Source: JAXMAO01 sp046350375
GTDB taxonomy: Bacteria; Planctomycetota; Phycisphaerae; UBA1845; UTPLA1
Length of the DNA: 64,000 nucleotides
Direction of reading: 5' to 3'
NCBI GenBank assembly: GCA_046350375.1
Contig: JAXMAO010000009.1
Location: 62,001 to 126,000, forward strand
The position numbers and the translations under genes were made by a program. Of the stretch, positions 24,183-32,773 are shown piece by piece (position 1 is the first letter of the stretch; the number at the start of each line of letters is the position of its first letter). The notes beneath the pieces are model-generated. The model had not been told where the DNA came from. It was given only the letters and a program-made list of their open reading frames with translations, and did no database searches.

Positions 24183-25990
24183 CGGCCGATCCTCCCCAGC
24201 AGGCCGCGCCCGCCGCGCGGCGGCGCGCCGGTGCCATAGGCGGTGTTGACGTGGTCGACGCCGTGACAGGTGAGGGTGCAGGTGCCGGAGAATCGGCCGG
24301 TGTCGCGATAGCGGATCGGCTGAAACGCGCCGGTGGTGACGGGCCGGACGCTGCGCAGGTCGAAGTTGATGAGGCTGGAGTGCTCGTTGCTGGGGCCGGC
24401 CGACGCGGGAACGCCGTGCGGGTCGTGACAGACCGAGCAGGGCGCGCGGGCGACCACGATGTGCAGGCGGTGCAGCGGGAAGCTGTCGTCGCGGAGAATG
24501 CTGGTGCGGTCGTGGCAGCGATAGCACAGGGCATACGCCGCGGCCGACTCGGTGTTGAAGTCGCGGGTTTCGTAGCGCTCGCCGAGAATGGGGAAGTAGC
24601 GCGAGCCGTGCGGGCCGTTGGGCCCGGCGCCGCCGAAGCGCCGCGCGTCGTCCGCGTTGTGGCAGTCGGTGCAGGCGATCACCGACGCCGCGTTCAGCCC
24701 GGCGGTCAGGCTGACGACGTCCGGGTTCAGCCGCGCGTTGGCGACCGGGTGAAACGAGGGGTTGTACGGCTCGAACTCGCGCCGCGTGTTGGTCTCCTGC
24801 ACCAGCCGCGGAATGACCGACCGGACGCGCGCCGCCTGGTCGGCGTGACAGCGGAAGCAGACCTCGTAGGCAAACAGGGCGCGGTCGAGCGGCAGCCCGG
24901 CCAGCGTGACGCCGCGTGCCCCGCGCAGCGCGCCGTCGGCCGGGCGCGGCGCGGTGGCCCGCAGGCGCACCAGCGGCTCGGGCCGCGCCGCGTGCGGGTT
25001 GTGACAGTCGACGCACTCGGCGTGCGGGCGCAGCGCCAGGCCGCGCTCGGCCGGGTCGTGCACGCCGGTCCGCGTGTCGGAGCGGTGGGCCGAGAGCTTG
25101 CGGATCTCGCTCAGGATGTCGGTGCGGGCGATCGCCCCGTCGTGACAGTTCAGGCAGTTGTCCTCCTCGCGGACGAACCGCAGCAACCGCTGCGGCTGTC
25201 CGGCCGAGTGCACCGTGTGGCAGACGGCACAGGCGTTCTCGGCGAGCGTGGCGAACTTCAGCCGCTCGGCCGGATCGACCCGTCGACCGGGGGTCGCGGC
25301 GACCGCGGTGGCGTGGGCCGCGTCGTGCCAGCCGCGCAGGTCGTGACAGGTGAGGCACAGCGCCCCGCGCTCGGGGCTGATTCGCAGAAAGTCGCCCAGG
25401 CGGTTGTTGTGCGGGTCGTGACAGGCCGTGCAGTGGACCTCGCCGTGCTTGCCGAGCTTGATCTCGCGGCTGACCGCCTCGGGCGGATGCAGCTGCCCGT
25501 CGCGGCGGAACAGCGCGCGGTCGAACCGGAACCCGATCGGGTGGTCGTCGGAAAGGTCGTTGGTGAGGTTGCTCGCGCCCGGCGGCATGAAGCGGCGCGT
25601 CATCACGATCGGATGGTCGCCTGGCGGCTCGTCGCCGGCATGCACGCGCCCGACCAGCCCGATCGCCATCAGCCCGTCGTGGCACGACAGGCACATCTTG
25701 CTTGGCCCGGACGGCTGGCCGACGCGGGCGTCGGTGGTGCTGCTCTGGTAGATGCGATAGTGCAGCTGCGGATCGAAGCGATTCCACAGCGGCGCCTGCG
25801 GCTGGGCGTTGTGCGGCACGTGGCAGAAGATGCAGACGCGGTCTTCGGTGACGGCCCGCACCGCGTGCGGCGAAAGGCACGACAGGTCGTGCGGTGAGCC
25901 GACGATGCTGTCGTCGGCGATCAGCGCGCCGCCGCGCGCCGCCACGACCACCGCCGCCACCATTCCGCCCCACACGCGCTGCCGCCTCAT
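24179..25990 (-). CDS. Dodecahaem cytochrome c, secreted
   Basis: A 603-residue exported protein with 11 CXXCH motifs (CIFCH, CLSCH, CTACH, CLTCH, CAVCH, CLNCH, CVDCH, CFRCH, CTDCH, CYRCH, CSVCH in order) and a twelfth, CTLTCH, of the CX3CH form near the C-terminus. Many sites carry the doubled CXXCH pattern (C-x-x-C-H-x-P-H-N). A signal helix covers about residues 7-24. The start at 25990 overlaps the stop of the upstream propeller lipoprotein by ATGA. This protein is likely the wire of the outer-membrane conduit with the beta-barrel two genes upstream. Confidence 0.85.
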   Translation of the reverse strand: MRRQRVWGGMVAAVVVAARGGALIADDSIVGSPHDLSCLSPHAVRAVTEDRVCIFCHVPHNAQPQAPLWNRFDPQLHYRIYQSSTTDARVGQPSGPSKMCLSCHDGLMAIGLVGRVHAGDEPPGDHPIVMTRRFMPPGASNLTNDLSDDHPIGFRFDRALFRRDGQLHPPEAVSREIKLGKHGEVHCTACHDPHNNRLGDFLRISPERGALCLTCHDLRGWHDAAHATAVAATPGRRVDPAERLKFATLAENACAVCHTVHSAGQPQRLLRFVREEDNCLNCHDGAIARTDILSEIRKLSAHRSDTRTGVHDPAERGLALRPHAECVDCHNPHAARPEPLVRLRATAPRPADGALRGARGVTLAGLPLDRALFAYEVCFRCHADQAARVRSVIPRLVQETNTRREFEPYNPSFHPVANARLNPDVVSLTAGLNAASVIACTDCHNADDARRFGGAGPNGPHGSRYFPILGERYETRDFNTESAAAYALCYRCHDRTSILRDDSFPLHRLHIVVARAPCSVCHDPHGVPASAGPSNEHSSLINFDLRSVRPVTTGAFQPIRYRDTGRFSGTCTLTCHGVDHVNTAYGTGAPPRGGRGLLGRIGR

Positions 25991-27029
25991 GAGACCGGCT
26001 CCCGCGCCGCGTCGAGCAGTCGGAAGACCTGCACGCGGCGATTGTACGAATCGGCCACCCACAACCGCGACTGCCCGTCGAAACACAGCTTGGCCGGCAG
26101 CCAGAACTCGCCCGGCCCCTGTCCCTCGCTGCCGAACGCCAGCAGCAGCCGGCCGGCGTCGTCGAACAGCTGCACGTTTTCAAAGTGTGCATCGGCGACG
26201 TAGATGTGCCCGGCCGCGTCCGCCGCGACTCCCTTGGGCAGCGAGAAGTCGCCCGCGGCGTCGCCCTTCTTTCCGAAGGTGGCGATGAACTGGCCCTCCG
26301 GGCTGAAGCGCTGCACCCGCGCGTTGAGCGAGTCGGTCACGATCACGCCCAGCCGCGCGTCGCATGCGACAAAGGTCGGAAAGTTGAACTGGCCCGGCTC
26401 GACGCCGCGCTGCCCGAAACGCACCTGCTCGACGCCGGCCGCCGAGAAGCCGACGCACCCGTGCGCCGCCGCGTCGACCACGTACAGCCGCTGGCGGGCC
26501 GCATCCCACGCGACACCGGCCGGGCGGCGGAGCGTCGCGGGCCAGGTGGACTGGTAGTCGCCCGACTCGCTGAAGACATCGATCACCCCGCGCCCGGCGT
26601 CGGACACGAACACGCGCCCGTCGCCGATCGCGACATCGGCCGGCGCGACCAGCGGCGTGGCCCCGGCGCTGCGCAGCGCGCGATACCGCCGCGTCCGCAG
26701 GTCGAGCAGGTGCACGCAGCCGGCGGGCGGATCGGCGACGAACACCCGCTCCTGCGGCGACACCGCCACCCCGGTCGGGGCCGACAGCTCGCCCATCGGC
26801 TCCGGCCCGGCGACCGCGCGGCGCTGCCCTCCCAGCCCGAAACGGCGGCCCGCAGATCGGCCTGGCCGTGCAGCTGCCCCAGCCACGCCAGCCGGGCGCG
26901 GTCCGGCGGCGGCGGAAAGACCCGCGCCGTGCCGCTCGCGTCCCAGATCAGCCCCGCGGGCCGAGCGCAGCCGGCCAGCGACACGGCCACCAGCACCGCA
27001 CGCGCGGCGGATGGCAGCGAGGCGGGCAT
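25987..27029 (-). CDS. NHL-repeat propeller lipoprotein A, with apparent frameshift
   Basis: The N-terminus in one frame (MPASLPSAARAVLVAVSLAGCARP: lipobox LAGC, then VFPPPPDRARLAWLGQLHG) and the rest in another (GELSAPTGVAVSPQERVFVA to the stop at 25987) together give a roughly 347-residue six-bladed NHL propeller (blades include RPAGVAWDAARQRLYVVDAA and LPKGVAADAAGHIYVADAHF). The frames meet at about 26825-26840, where one base seems to be missing. The paralogue at 22456-23469 has an intact arrangement, so this is a sequence error or a recent mutation. It starts 16 bases after the beta-barrel gene and overlaps the 12-haem gene by ATGA. Confidence 0.75.
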
Positions 27030-27045
27030 GGCGGCGTGGCGCGGT

Positions 27046-29175
27046 TCATCGAGACTTTCCCAGCAGCGCCGGCAGGTCGCGGCGGACGCGAATCCAGACG
27101 CCCAGGCCGTCCTCGCGCGACTGCACGATGTCGAGCAGATCGTATTCGATGCTGGCAGTCAGCGTGAACTGGCCCCACTTGTAGGTCAGCCCGGCGTCGA
27201 CATCGACGCCGTTGATGACGCCGCGGCCGCGCGTGCCGTCGTGTTCGTAGCGATACGTCCCCGTGAGAAACGCGTCGAGGCGCGATTCCAGCGCGGCGCG
27301 GCCGTCGAAGCCCAGCTCGACCACCGTGGCCGTCCCGCGATCGGCGCGGTCGAAGTGATACTGCGACAGGTCGGCGCGCAGGTCGATGGTTCGCGCCGGC
27401 TGGCGCAGCAGTGCGTGCGTGGCGTAGAAACGCCCGGCGGTGAAGGGGTCGATCTCGTCCTGCATCACTTCCAGCTCGGCGCCGGCGGTCACGCGGTCGC
27501 GGCGAAACCGCAGCCCGAGCCGGTGGCGATTCTGCTGATAGTCGTCGTAGCGCAGCGAGCGGTGCGGCACGTTGCGGTCGTCGTTGCGGAAGTCGAAGCG
27601 ATAGTACGGCGTCAGGCCATTGCGGAACTGCTGCTCGACGCCGAAGTTGGCCAGTTGCGTGTCGCGCGCTTGCCCGCCGCGCGGCACGCGCGCCAGATAG
27701 TCGATCGACACGGTCGCGCCGATCGGAATCAGCCCGATCGGGTTGCGAAACAGCACCGTGCGGTCGCCGAACCGCTGCACCAGGTAGTCGAACCCGGGCA
27801 CGTAGATCCGCAGCCGCGTCGGATCGCGCACCACCACCGTCCACGGAATGACCCCCGGCCGGCTGAGCGTGATCGGCAGCGGATCGAGAAACGCGCCCGA
27901 CTCGGCCACCACGGCCCGCAGCCCGTCGCCGTTCGTGCGCTCCGACTCGGCGGTCAGCGACAGGTCGGCCGAAAATCGCCCCAGCCGGTTGTCGCGCGCG
28001 AAGCTCCAGTCGCCCGTCGCGCCCAGCTCGCGCGTCTCGCTCTCCTCGGCGTCGCGCTCTGACAGCCCGAAGAAGTCGTAGGTGGCGGTGACATCCTGCA
28101 TCGGCTGGTGCACGACCTGCCAGTCGGCCCGGTGGGTGTCGAGCTGAAGCTGGCCGACCTCCTCGCGCGTGAACTGGTACTGGTAGTGCGTCGACAGCAC
28201 GTCGGAGTGGCGCAGCGACAGCCGCGGGCCGAGTTCGATCAGGTCGCGCGCATAGTCGCCGCGCTCGTCCTGCACGCGCACCACCGTGTCCAGCCGGTGC
28301 TGCAACTGTTCGCCGAACAGAATCTCATCGTCGGCCCGCCACTGGTCGCGACGGTTCTCATAGATCATCGCGGGCCACGAGCCGGCGTAGCGCTCTTCGC
28401 TCTCCTCGTGCTCGTATTGCAGCCGCAGCGAGTGCTGCCGCGAGGTGATCCAGGTCGCCTGGTAGCGAAGCACGTCCTGCTCGAGGTTCTCGTCGTCGTT
28501 GCGGCGGCGGCTGCCGGTGCGGTCGACGTTGCGATGGTCATACGAAAGCTGCATGGGCAGCGTCTCGTCGGACCAGTACCACGCCGTGCCATACTCGCTG
28601 CGCTCCTCGCGCAGGCTGGGCAGGAAGGCGCGGGTGTAGCGGTCGCGGGTCCGCAGCCCGTAGGCCGTGCCCGACAGCTTCTGGTCGCGCAGCAGGTCGG
28701 CGTGCAGGTCGTAGCTGGAGAGAAACCCGTCGTTCGAGTCGACGTCGGTGTGCGAGTTGTAGCGCTCGCGATAGCGCTCCTGCGTGCCGCCCAGGCCGAC
28801 GTTGCCCGCCAGGCTCAGCACGTTCGGGTTCGGCGTCGATCCCGCCAGGTCGAACAGCAGTTGCTCGCCGAAGGTCTGCCGGCGATTGGTCTGGCGCGTC
28901 GGCCGGCCGAAGTAGTACGGCTCGTCGGTGCGAACGCGCCGCTGCTCATACTCGGCCCCCATTTCGACGGCCGCGTCCAGCCGGTCGAGCGAGAAGAAAT
29001 TCGGCGCGGCGCCGCCGGCCGGACCGATCTCCGCCGGCGCCGGCTGCGACGTGCTGACCGGCTCGTCGCCGCGCGCCGCAGCGGCCAGCCACGCCGCCGC
29101 GATCACTCCGCAGCAGCCGGCGCAGCGCGCGCGTCGGCGCAGCGTGCCGCGTGGGTGGGCCGCGCCGGCGCTCAT
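27046..29175 (-). CDS. Outer-membrane beta-barrel (porin of a cytochrome conduit)
   Basis: A 709-residue exported protein with a signal peptide (about 17-36) and no haem motif. The mature part is a continuous series of amphipathic strands rich in aromatic and charged residues (LRLQYEHEESEERYAGSWPA, then STHYQYQFTREEVGQLQLDT), ending close to the C-terminus with FTLTASIEYDLLDIVQSRED. This is the composition of a large, about 24-28 strand, outer-membrane barrel. It sits between a 5-haem lipoprotein and the propeller/12-haem genes, the usual order of porin-cytochrome conduits such as MtrB/PioB or the Geobacter Omb/Ext clusters. ATG 29175 overlaps the upstream stop by ATGA. Confidence 0.75.
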   Translation of the reverse strand: MSAGAAHPRGTLRRRARCAGCCGVIAAAWLAAAARGDEPVSTSQPAPAEIGPAGGAAPNFFSLDRLDAAVEMGAEYEQRRVRTDEPYYFGRPTRQTNRRQTFGEQLLFDLAGSTPNPNVLSLAGNVGLGGTQERYRERYNSHTDVDSNDGFLSSYDLHADLLRDQKLSGTAYGLRTRDRYTRAFLPSLREERSEYGTAWYWSDETLPMQLSYDHRNVDRTGSRRRNDDENLEQDVLRYQATWITSRQHSLRLQYEHEESEERYAGSWPAMIYENRRDQWRADDEILFGEQLQHRLDTVVRVQDERGDYARDLIELGPRLSLRHSDVLSTHYQYQFTREEVGQLQLDTHRADWQVVHQPMQDVTATYDFFGLSERDAEESETRELGATGDWSFARDNRLGRFSADLSLTAESERTNGDGLRAVVAESGAFLDPLPITLSRPGVIPWTVVVRDPTRLRIYVPGFDYLVQRFGDRTVLFRNPIGLIPIGATVSIDYLARVPRGGQARDTQLANFGVEQQFRNGLTPYYRFDFRNDDRNVPHRSLRYDDYQQNRHRLGLRFRRDRVTAGAELEVMQDEIDPFTAGRFYATHALLRQPARTIDLRADLSQYHFDRADRGTATVVELGFDGRAALESRLDAFLTGTYRYEHDGTRGRGVINGVDVDAGLTYKWGQFTLTASIEYDLLDIVQSREDGLGVWIRVRRDLPALLGKSR

Positions 29176-29816
29176 GGCGCCGCACCGCGCGGTTCGGGCG
29201 TGGCCCGGAGCGGTTCAACGGGGATGGCGGCGCCCGGCGGCGCGGGCTGGCTGGCCGGCGCCGTGGCCGCGTGCCCGGGTCGAAGCAGTCGCAGGTCGGC
29301 GCCGCCGTGCGGATCGTGACATTCGGTGCAGCGCCGCGCCAGGTCGGCGTGGGCTGCGCCCATCGGCTTGAGCGTCGGCTCGTGGCATGACAGACACAGC
29401 GCCGGGTCGAACTGGCGCAGCAGCTTCGGAAGCGTCGAGAGGTGCGGCAGGTGGCAGGCGTTGCAGGCCATCGCGCCGGCCGGTCCGTGCAGCACCGGCC
29501 CGGCGAAGACGCGCGGATGACATCCGCCGCACCGTGCCGACCAGGGCTGCACCAGCTCGGAGACGCGCGGGACCTGGTGACAGTCGCGGCAGCGGCGCGC
29601 CGCAAACGGCGGGTGGATCGATGCGAACGGCTTCGCGCCCCGCGCGACCGGCAGCGGCGCCGGCGGCTGAACGCGGTCGGGCGGCAGGTCGGCGAGCGCG
29701 GTCGGCGAGGCGGGTGTCGACGGCCCGGTCAGCCGGTCGGCCGGCGCGCAGCCCGCCGCCGCGACCACCAGCCACGCGGTGGACCGCACCCATCGCGCTG
29801 CGGCGCCCGCGCACAC
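29172..29816 (-). CDS. Pentahaem cytochrome c lipoprotein
   Basis: A 214-residue lipoprotein with five CXXCH sites (CRDCH, CGGCH, CNACH, CLSCH, CTECH) between about residues 70 and 175 and Pro-rich tails at both ends. The start is taken as GTG 29816, which has GGAGG 11 bases upstream and gives a signal peptide ending AAAGC (Cys23); a longer ORF from 29906 begins with residues unlike a signal peptide. It is followed immediately (ATGA) by the outer-membrane barrel gene, so it is probably the cytochrome partner on one face of that barrel. Confidence 0.75.
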   Translation of the reverse strand: MCAGAAARWVRSTAWLVVAAAGCAPADRLTGPSTPASPTALADLPPDRVQPPAPLPVARGAKPFASIHPPFAARRCRDCHQVPRVSELVQPWSARCGGCHPRVFAGPVLHGPAGAMACNACHLPHLSTLPKLLRQFDPALCLSCHEPTLKPMGAAHADLARRCTECHDPHGGADLRLLRPGHAATAPASQPAPPGAAIPVEPLRATPEPRGAAP

Positions 29817-30147
29817 CCGAATAGAATCCTCCGCTCGAAGCCGCGCCCAGGAGCCAGAGTCCGACCGCTCGGCGAGCACGATACTGACCTGCCGCGCGGT
29901 CGGCAATCACAGCGCACGACGCGGCCCGGGTCGCAGAGGGAGGCGCTCCCGGGCCGTGTGATCGGCTCAACCGCCGATCCGGGTGTGTCAACCGCCTGCG
30001 GCGCGGTGCACGGCGACCGCGCCAGGGCCGCGCACACTGCGCCGCATCAACACCGACGGCCGGAGGGAGCAAAGCCGAAGCCATCGCGTCCCGCCCGCCG
30101 CCGGACCGCTCGTGCCGGGGTCTGGCCGGCACGAGCGTGAGAACTCG
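29817..30147. other. 331-base gap inside the cytochrome cluster
   Basis: No gene is seen here. It holds the terminator-like hairpin after the decahaem gene (30107-30137), a second GGCCCGGG/CCCGGGCC inverted repeat (29923-29955), and the GGAGG site of the pentahaem gene. No convincing promoter was found, so the downstream genes may have their own weak start or be read through. Confidence 0.6.
30107..30137 (-). terminator. Strong hairpin after the decahaem cytochrome gene
   Basis: CGCTCGTGCCGG pairs perfectly with CCGGCACGAGCG (12 bp, seven-base loop), ten bases beyond the stop of the minus-strand decahaem gene. There is no T-run, so termination may be partial. Confidence 0.5.
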
Positions 30148-32499
30148 TCAGTGCGCCATCAGGTGCACCTTGTCGATCGCGAACTCGGCGCCGCTCCCGT
30201 GGCAGGTGGCACAGGTTTCGACCCACTCGCCCGGGGTCTCGGCCTTGTAGGTGTTCACCTCGACGTGGGCAATCGCCGCGCTGCTGTCGTGACACGACAG
30301 GCAGACGGTCTTCCAGATGCGCACGTCGACCGACTCCGGCGGCTCGGCATAGCTGGTGCCCTCGTGGCAGGCCGTGCACTGCGACGGCCCGTAGGGCAGC
30401 GCGGGCAGCTCGGCGGTCGAGAAGTCGATGACGTTGTTGCCGAACCCGACCAGGTCATACTTGCCGCCGTTCAGCACGACCGACAGCCCGCGGGCCGCGT
30501 GGATCTTGTGGATCATCACCTTGAAGTCGATCGTGTCGTTGGTCGCATCCTGCGTCTGGCCCATGGCGGGCGTCGGCTTGTCCTCGGCGCCGGCGGCGTG
30601 ACAGAGCACGCACTCCTGCACGCCCTTGCGGCCGTTGCCGTGGAAGCGCAGATCGCCGTGGCACGAGTTGCACTTGTCGTCAGACACGTAACCCGGATAG
30701 CCGCTGGCCGTGCCGGCCGACCCGATGCGGACGTTCGCCAGCGCCGGCGCCGACGTCTCGCGATAGGTGATGCTGTCGACTGTGAACTGCCGCGCGGCAT
30801 AAATGGTCAGCGTGTAGCTCCCGTTCTTGACCGCCTGCCCGAACAGCTCGCCGCACCCGTCGCCGTAAACGAAGTTGGTCGAGTTGTTGAACGGCGCGGG
30901 GTAGGTGGATGGCAGGGCATCCGGGCAGACGTAGGTGAACGGCCCGGTTCCGGACGTCGGCACTCCGCCATTGCCCTTGACCGTCAGCGTCGACGAGCTC
31001 GGGTTGAGCGGGATCAGTCGCTGATAGTTCTCGACCGGGCCGGACATCACGAACGCAAGCGTCGACACGTCGGTCAGGTTGATCGGCGCGTCGTTTCGAT
31101 CGAGCACGTTGAACATGACCGTGACGTGGTCGCCAGCCTGGAAGAACCCGGCGCCGCTTTCGCCCGACACGCTCGAGATCACGACTTTGATGCCGTTAAT
31201 GAGCGCCGGATCGGCCAGTGGCGGCAGGTGCAGCGTGCGCGGGTCGAGGGAACTGCCCTCGACGTGGCAGAGGGTGCATTGCGCGTCGGTGAACGAGTGC
31301 GGAATGCCGCCGACCTGGTTGCGATAGGTCGCGCTCGTCAGGTCGGTCTTGGTGAGCGTATGGGCGATGACCGAGGCGTGCGACTTGTTGAGGTGCGTGC
31401 CGTCGCTCCAGTTCACGTCGTCGTGGCAGCCGCCGCAGGCCGAGCGACTCGGAGCCTGGTAGTAGCGCGCTCCCTGCGAGGCGCCGTCATGGCAGACGCC
31501 GCAGTTGCGCGTCTGCTCGTTGAAGCCCGTCCCGCCGGGCATCCACGGGAACGCGACATCGGAGAAGTCGTTGACCGATTCGCCGAACCCGATGACCTGG
31601 TAGCGATAGGGGTCGGCCCCGTTCGCGGTGGCCGCGACGTTGGGCAGCTCGCGCCCGCGGTGGATCGAGTGGATCATGTTCGCGAAGTTGATCGTGCGGC
31701 CGGTGGTAGCCTTGGCCGCGTCGGCGGAGATGCGGTCTTCGGCGCCGTCGTTGTGGCACGACGTGCAGCCGGCGACGGTGAAGCGATTCGTCCCGTGCAC
31801 GGCGATCTTCGTGTGACACTGGGCACAGTTCGACTCGATCACCACCTCGTGCGCCGCGATAGCGCCGCCGCCGATCGCAAAATTGAAATAGGCGTCGCCG
31901 GCGTCGCGAACGCCCACGCCGTCGATCATGAACGTCCGCCGCGCTTCGATGCCCACGGTGTAGGTGCCGTTGCCAACCGCCTGGCCGGTGAGTTCGCCGT
32001 CGGCCGCGCCGTAGAAGGCCGAGTCATTGAGCGGCGCCGCGTAGGTGGTCGGGAAGTTGGCCGGGAAGGTGTAGGTGTACGACCCGTCGGCATGGGTGGT
32101 GATGTTGGCGACGGCGGTCTGATCCGGGATGACGCGCTGATAGTGCGACGTCGTGCCGGAGACGTGGATCGCAAAGCGATCGAGCTGCGAAACGGGGATG
32201 TCCTGCCCCGCGCGCGTGCGGACGCGGAACTGGACGTTGAACGGCTGGCCGGTCGCCACCGCGCCGCCGTTGTTGACGCCCTGAATCGTCACGACCGTGC
32301 CCGGCAGATCGAGGGCCGAGCTGAGCCCCGGCAGGCCTTGCGGCCCCGTTGGCCCGGTTGGCCCCGTTGGACCCGCGGGCCCCTGCGGCCCGGTCGGCCC
32401 CTGCGGCCCCGGAATCTGGCATGCCAGTGGCATCGCGAGGACCACAATGGCCAGGATCCCCAAGGTCAGTCGGACGGTCGAACGAACTTCAGCTGTCAT
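30148..32499 (-). CDS. OmcA/MtrC-type decahaem surface cytochrome with collagen-like stalk
   Basis: A 783-residue exported cytochrome. After the signal segment with Cys27 (MPLAC; a weak lipobox) comes a 28-residue Gly-x-y stretch (31-58, GPQ/GPT triplets), then Ig-like domain I, pentahaem domain II (CAQCH, CTSCH, CGVCH, CGGCH, CTLCH), Ig-like domain III, and pentahaem domain IV (CNSCH, CVLCH, CTACH, CLSCH, CATCH). This 5+5 layout is that of the Shewanella OmcA/MtrC family, which passes electrons to minerals and flavins at the cell surface. ATG 32499 has GGGAGG six bases upstream. It is the likely terminal reductase of the cluster. Confidence 0.9.
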   Translation of the reverse strand: MTAEVRSTVRLTLGILAIVVLAMPLACQIPGPQGPTGPQGPAGPTGPTGPTGPQGLPGLSSALDLPGTVVTIQGVNNGGAVATGQPFNVQFRVRTRAGQDIPVSQLDRFAIHVSGTTSHYQRVIPDQTAVANITTHADGSYTYTFPANFPTTYAAPLNDSAFYGAADGELTGQAVGNGTYTVGIEARRTFMIDGVGVRDAGDAYFNFAIGGGAIAAHEVVIESNCAQCHTKIAVHGTNRFTVAGCTSCHNDGAEDRISADAAKATTGRTINFANMIHSIHRGRELPNVAATANGADPYRYQVIGFGESVNDFSDVAFPWMPGGTGFNEQTRNCGVCHDGASQGARYYQAPSRSACGGCHDDVNWSDGTHLNKSHASVIAHTLTKTDLTSATYRNQVGGIPHSFTDAQCTLCHVEGSSLDPRTLHLPPLADPALINGIKVVISSVSGESGAGFFQAGDHVTVMFNVLDRNDAPINLTDVSTLAFVMSGPVENYQRLIPLNPSSSTLTVKGNGGVPTSGTGPFTYVCPDALPSTYPAPFNNSTNFVYGDGCGELFGQAVKNGSYTLTIYAARQFTVDSITYRETSAPALANVRIGSAGTASGYPGYVSDDKCNSCHGDLRFHGNGRKGVQECVLCHAAGAEDKPTPAMGQTQDATNDTIDFKVMIHKIHAARGLSVVLNGGKYDLVGFGNNVIDFSTAELPALPYGPSQCTACHEGTSYAEPPESVDVRIWKTVCLSCHDSSAAIAHVEVNTYKAETPGEWVETCATCHGSGAEFAIDKVHLMAH
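32326..32409 (-). repeat. Collagen-like Gly-x-y coding repeat
   Basis: 84 bases encoding nine Gly-Pro-rich triplets plus Gly, immediately after the signal segment of the decahaem cytochrome. It would form a rigid or triple-helical stalk. Confidence 0.9.
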
Positions 32500-32609
32500 G
32501 ACGAGCCTCCCGTTACTTCCGGCGTGACGACACATCTTGCGTCGGATCACGCAAGACGAACAATAGCAAGTCCGATGCCGAAATCCAGGAAAATTCAGCG
32601 CCGCAACAT

Positions 32610-32631
32610 TTGTATTTACAATACCTTACAA
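32610..32631. promoter_or_regulatory. TTGTAA repeats upstream of the decahaem gene
   Basis: A perfect palindrome TTGTA-TT-TACAA (32610-32621) and two TTACAA words (32616-32621 and 32626-32631) spaced ten bases apart, one helical turn, lie about 110 bases upstream of the start at 32499 in an otherwise AT-rich patch. This fits a regulator-binding site for the surface cytochrome. Confidence 0.4.
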
Positions 32632-32773
32632 GACTACCCCAGACTCACAGGCCGCCGATGGCTGCGCGGATTTCCGCAACTGCGTGAAATTCTTCACGGT
32701 GTCGTAATTACCCACCGGCCGCAACGGCGGATTCGGCAGCGCATGGTCCCGGGCCCGACCGACCTCCCGGCGA

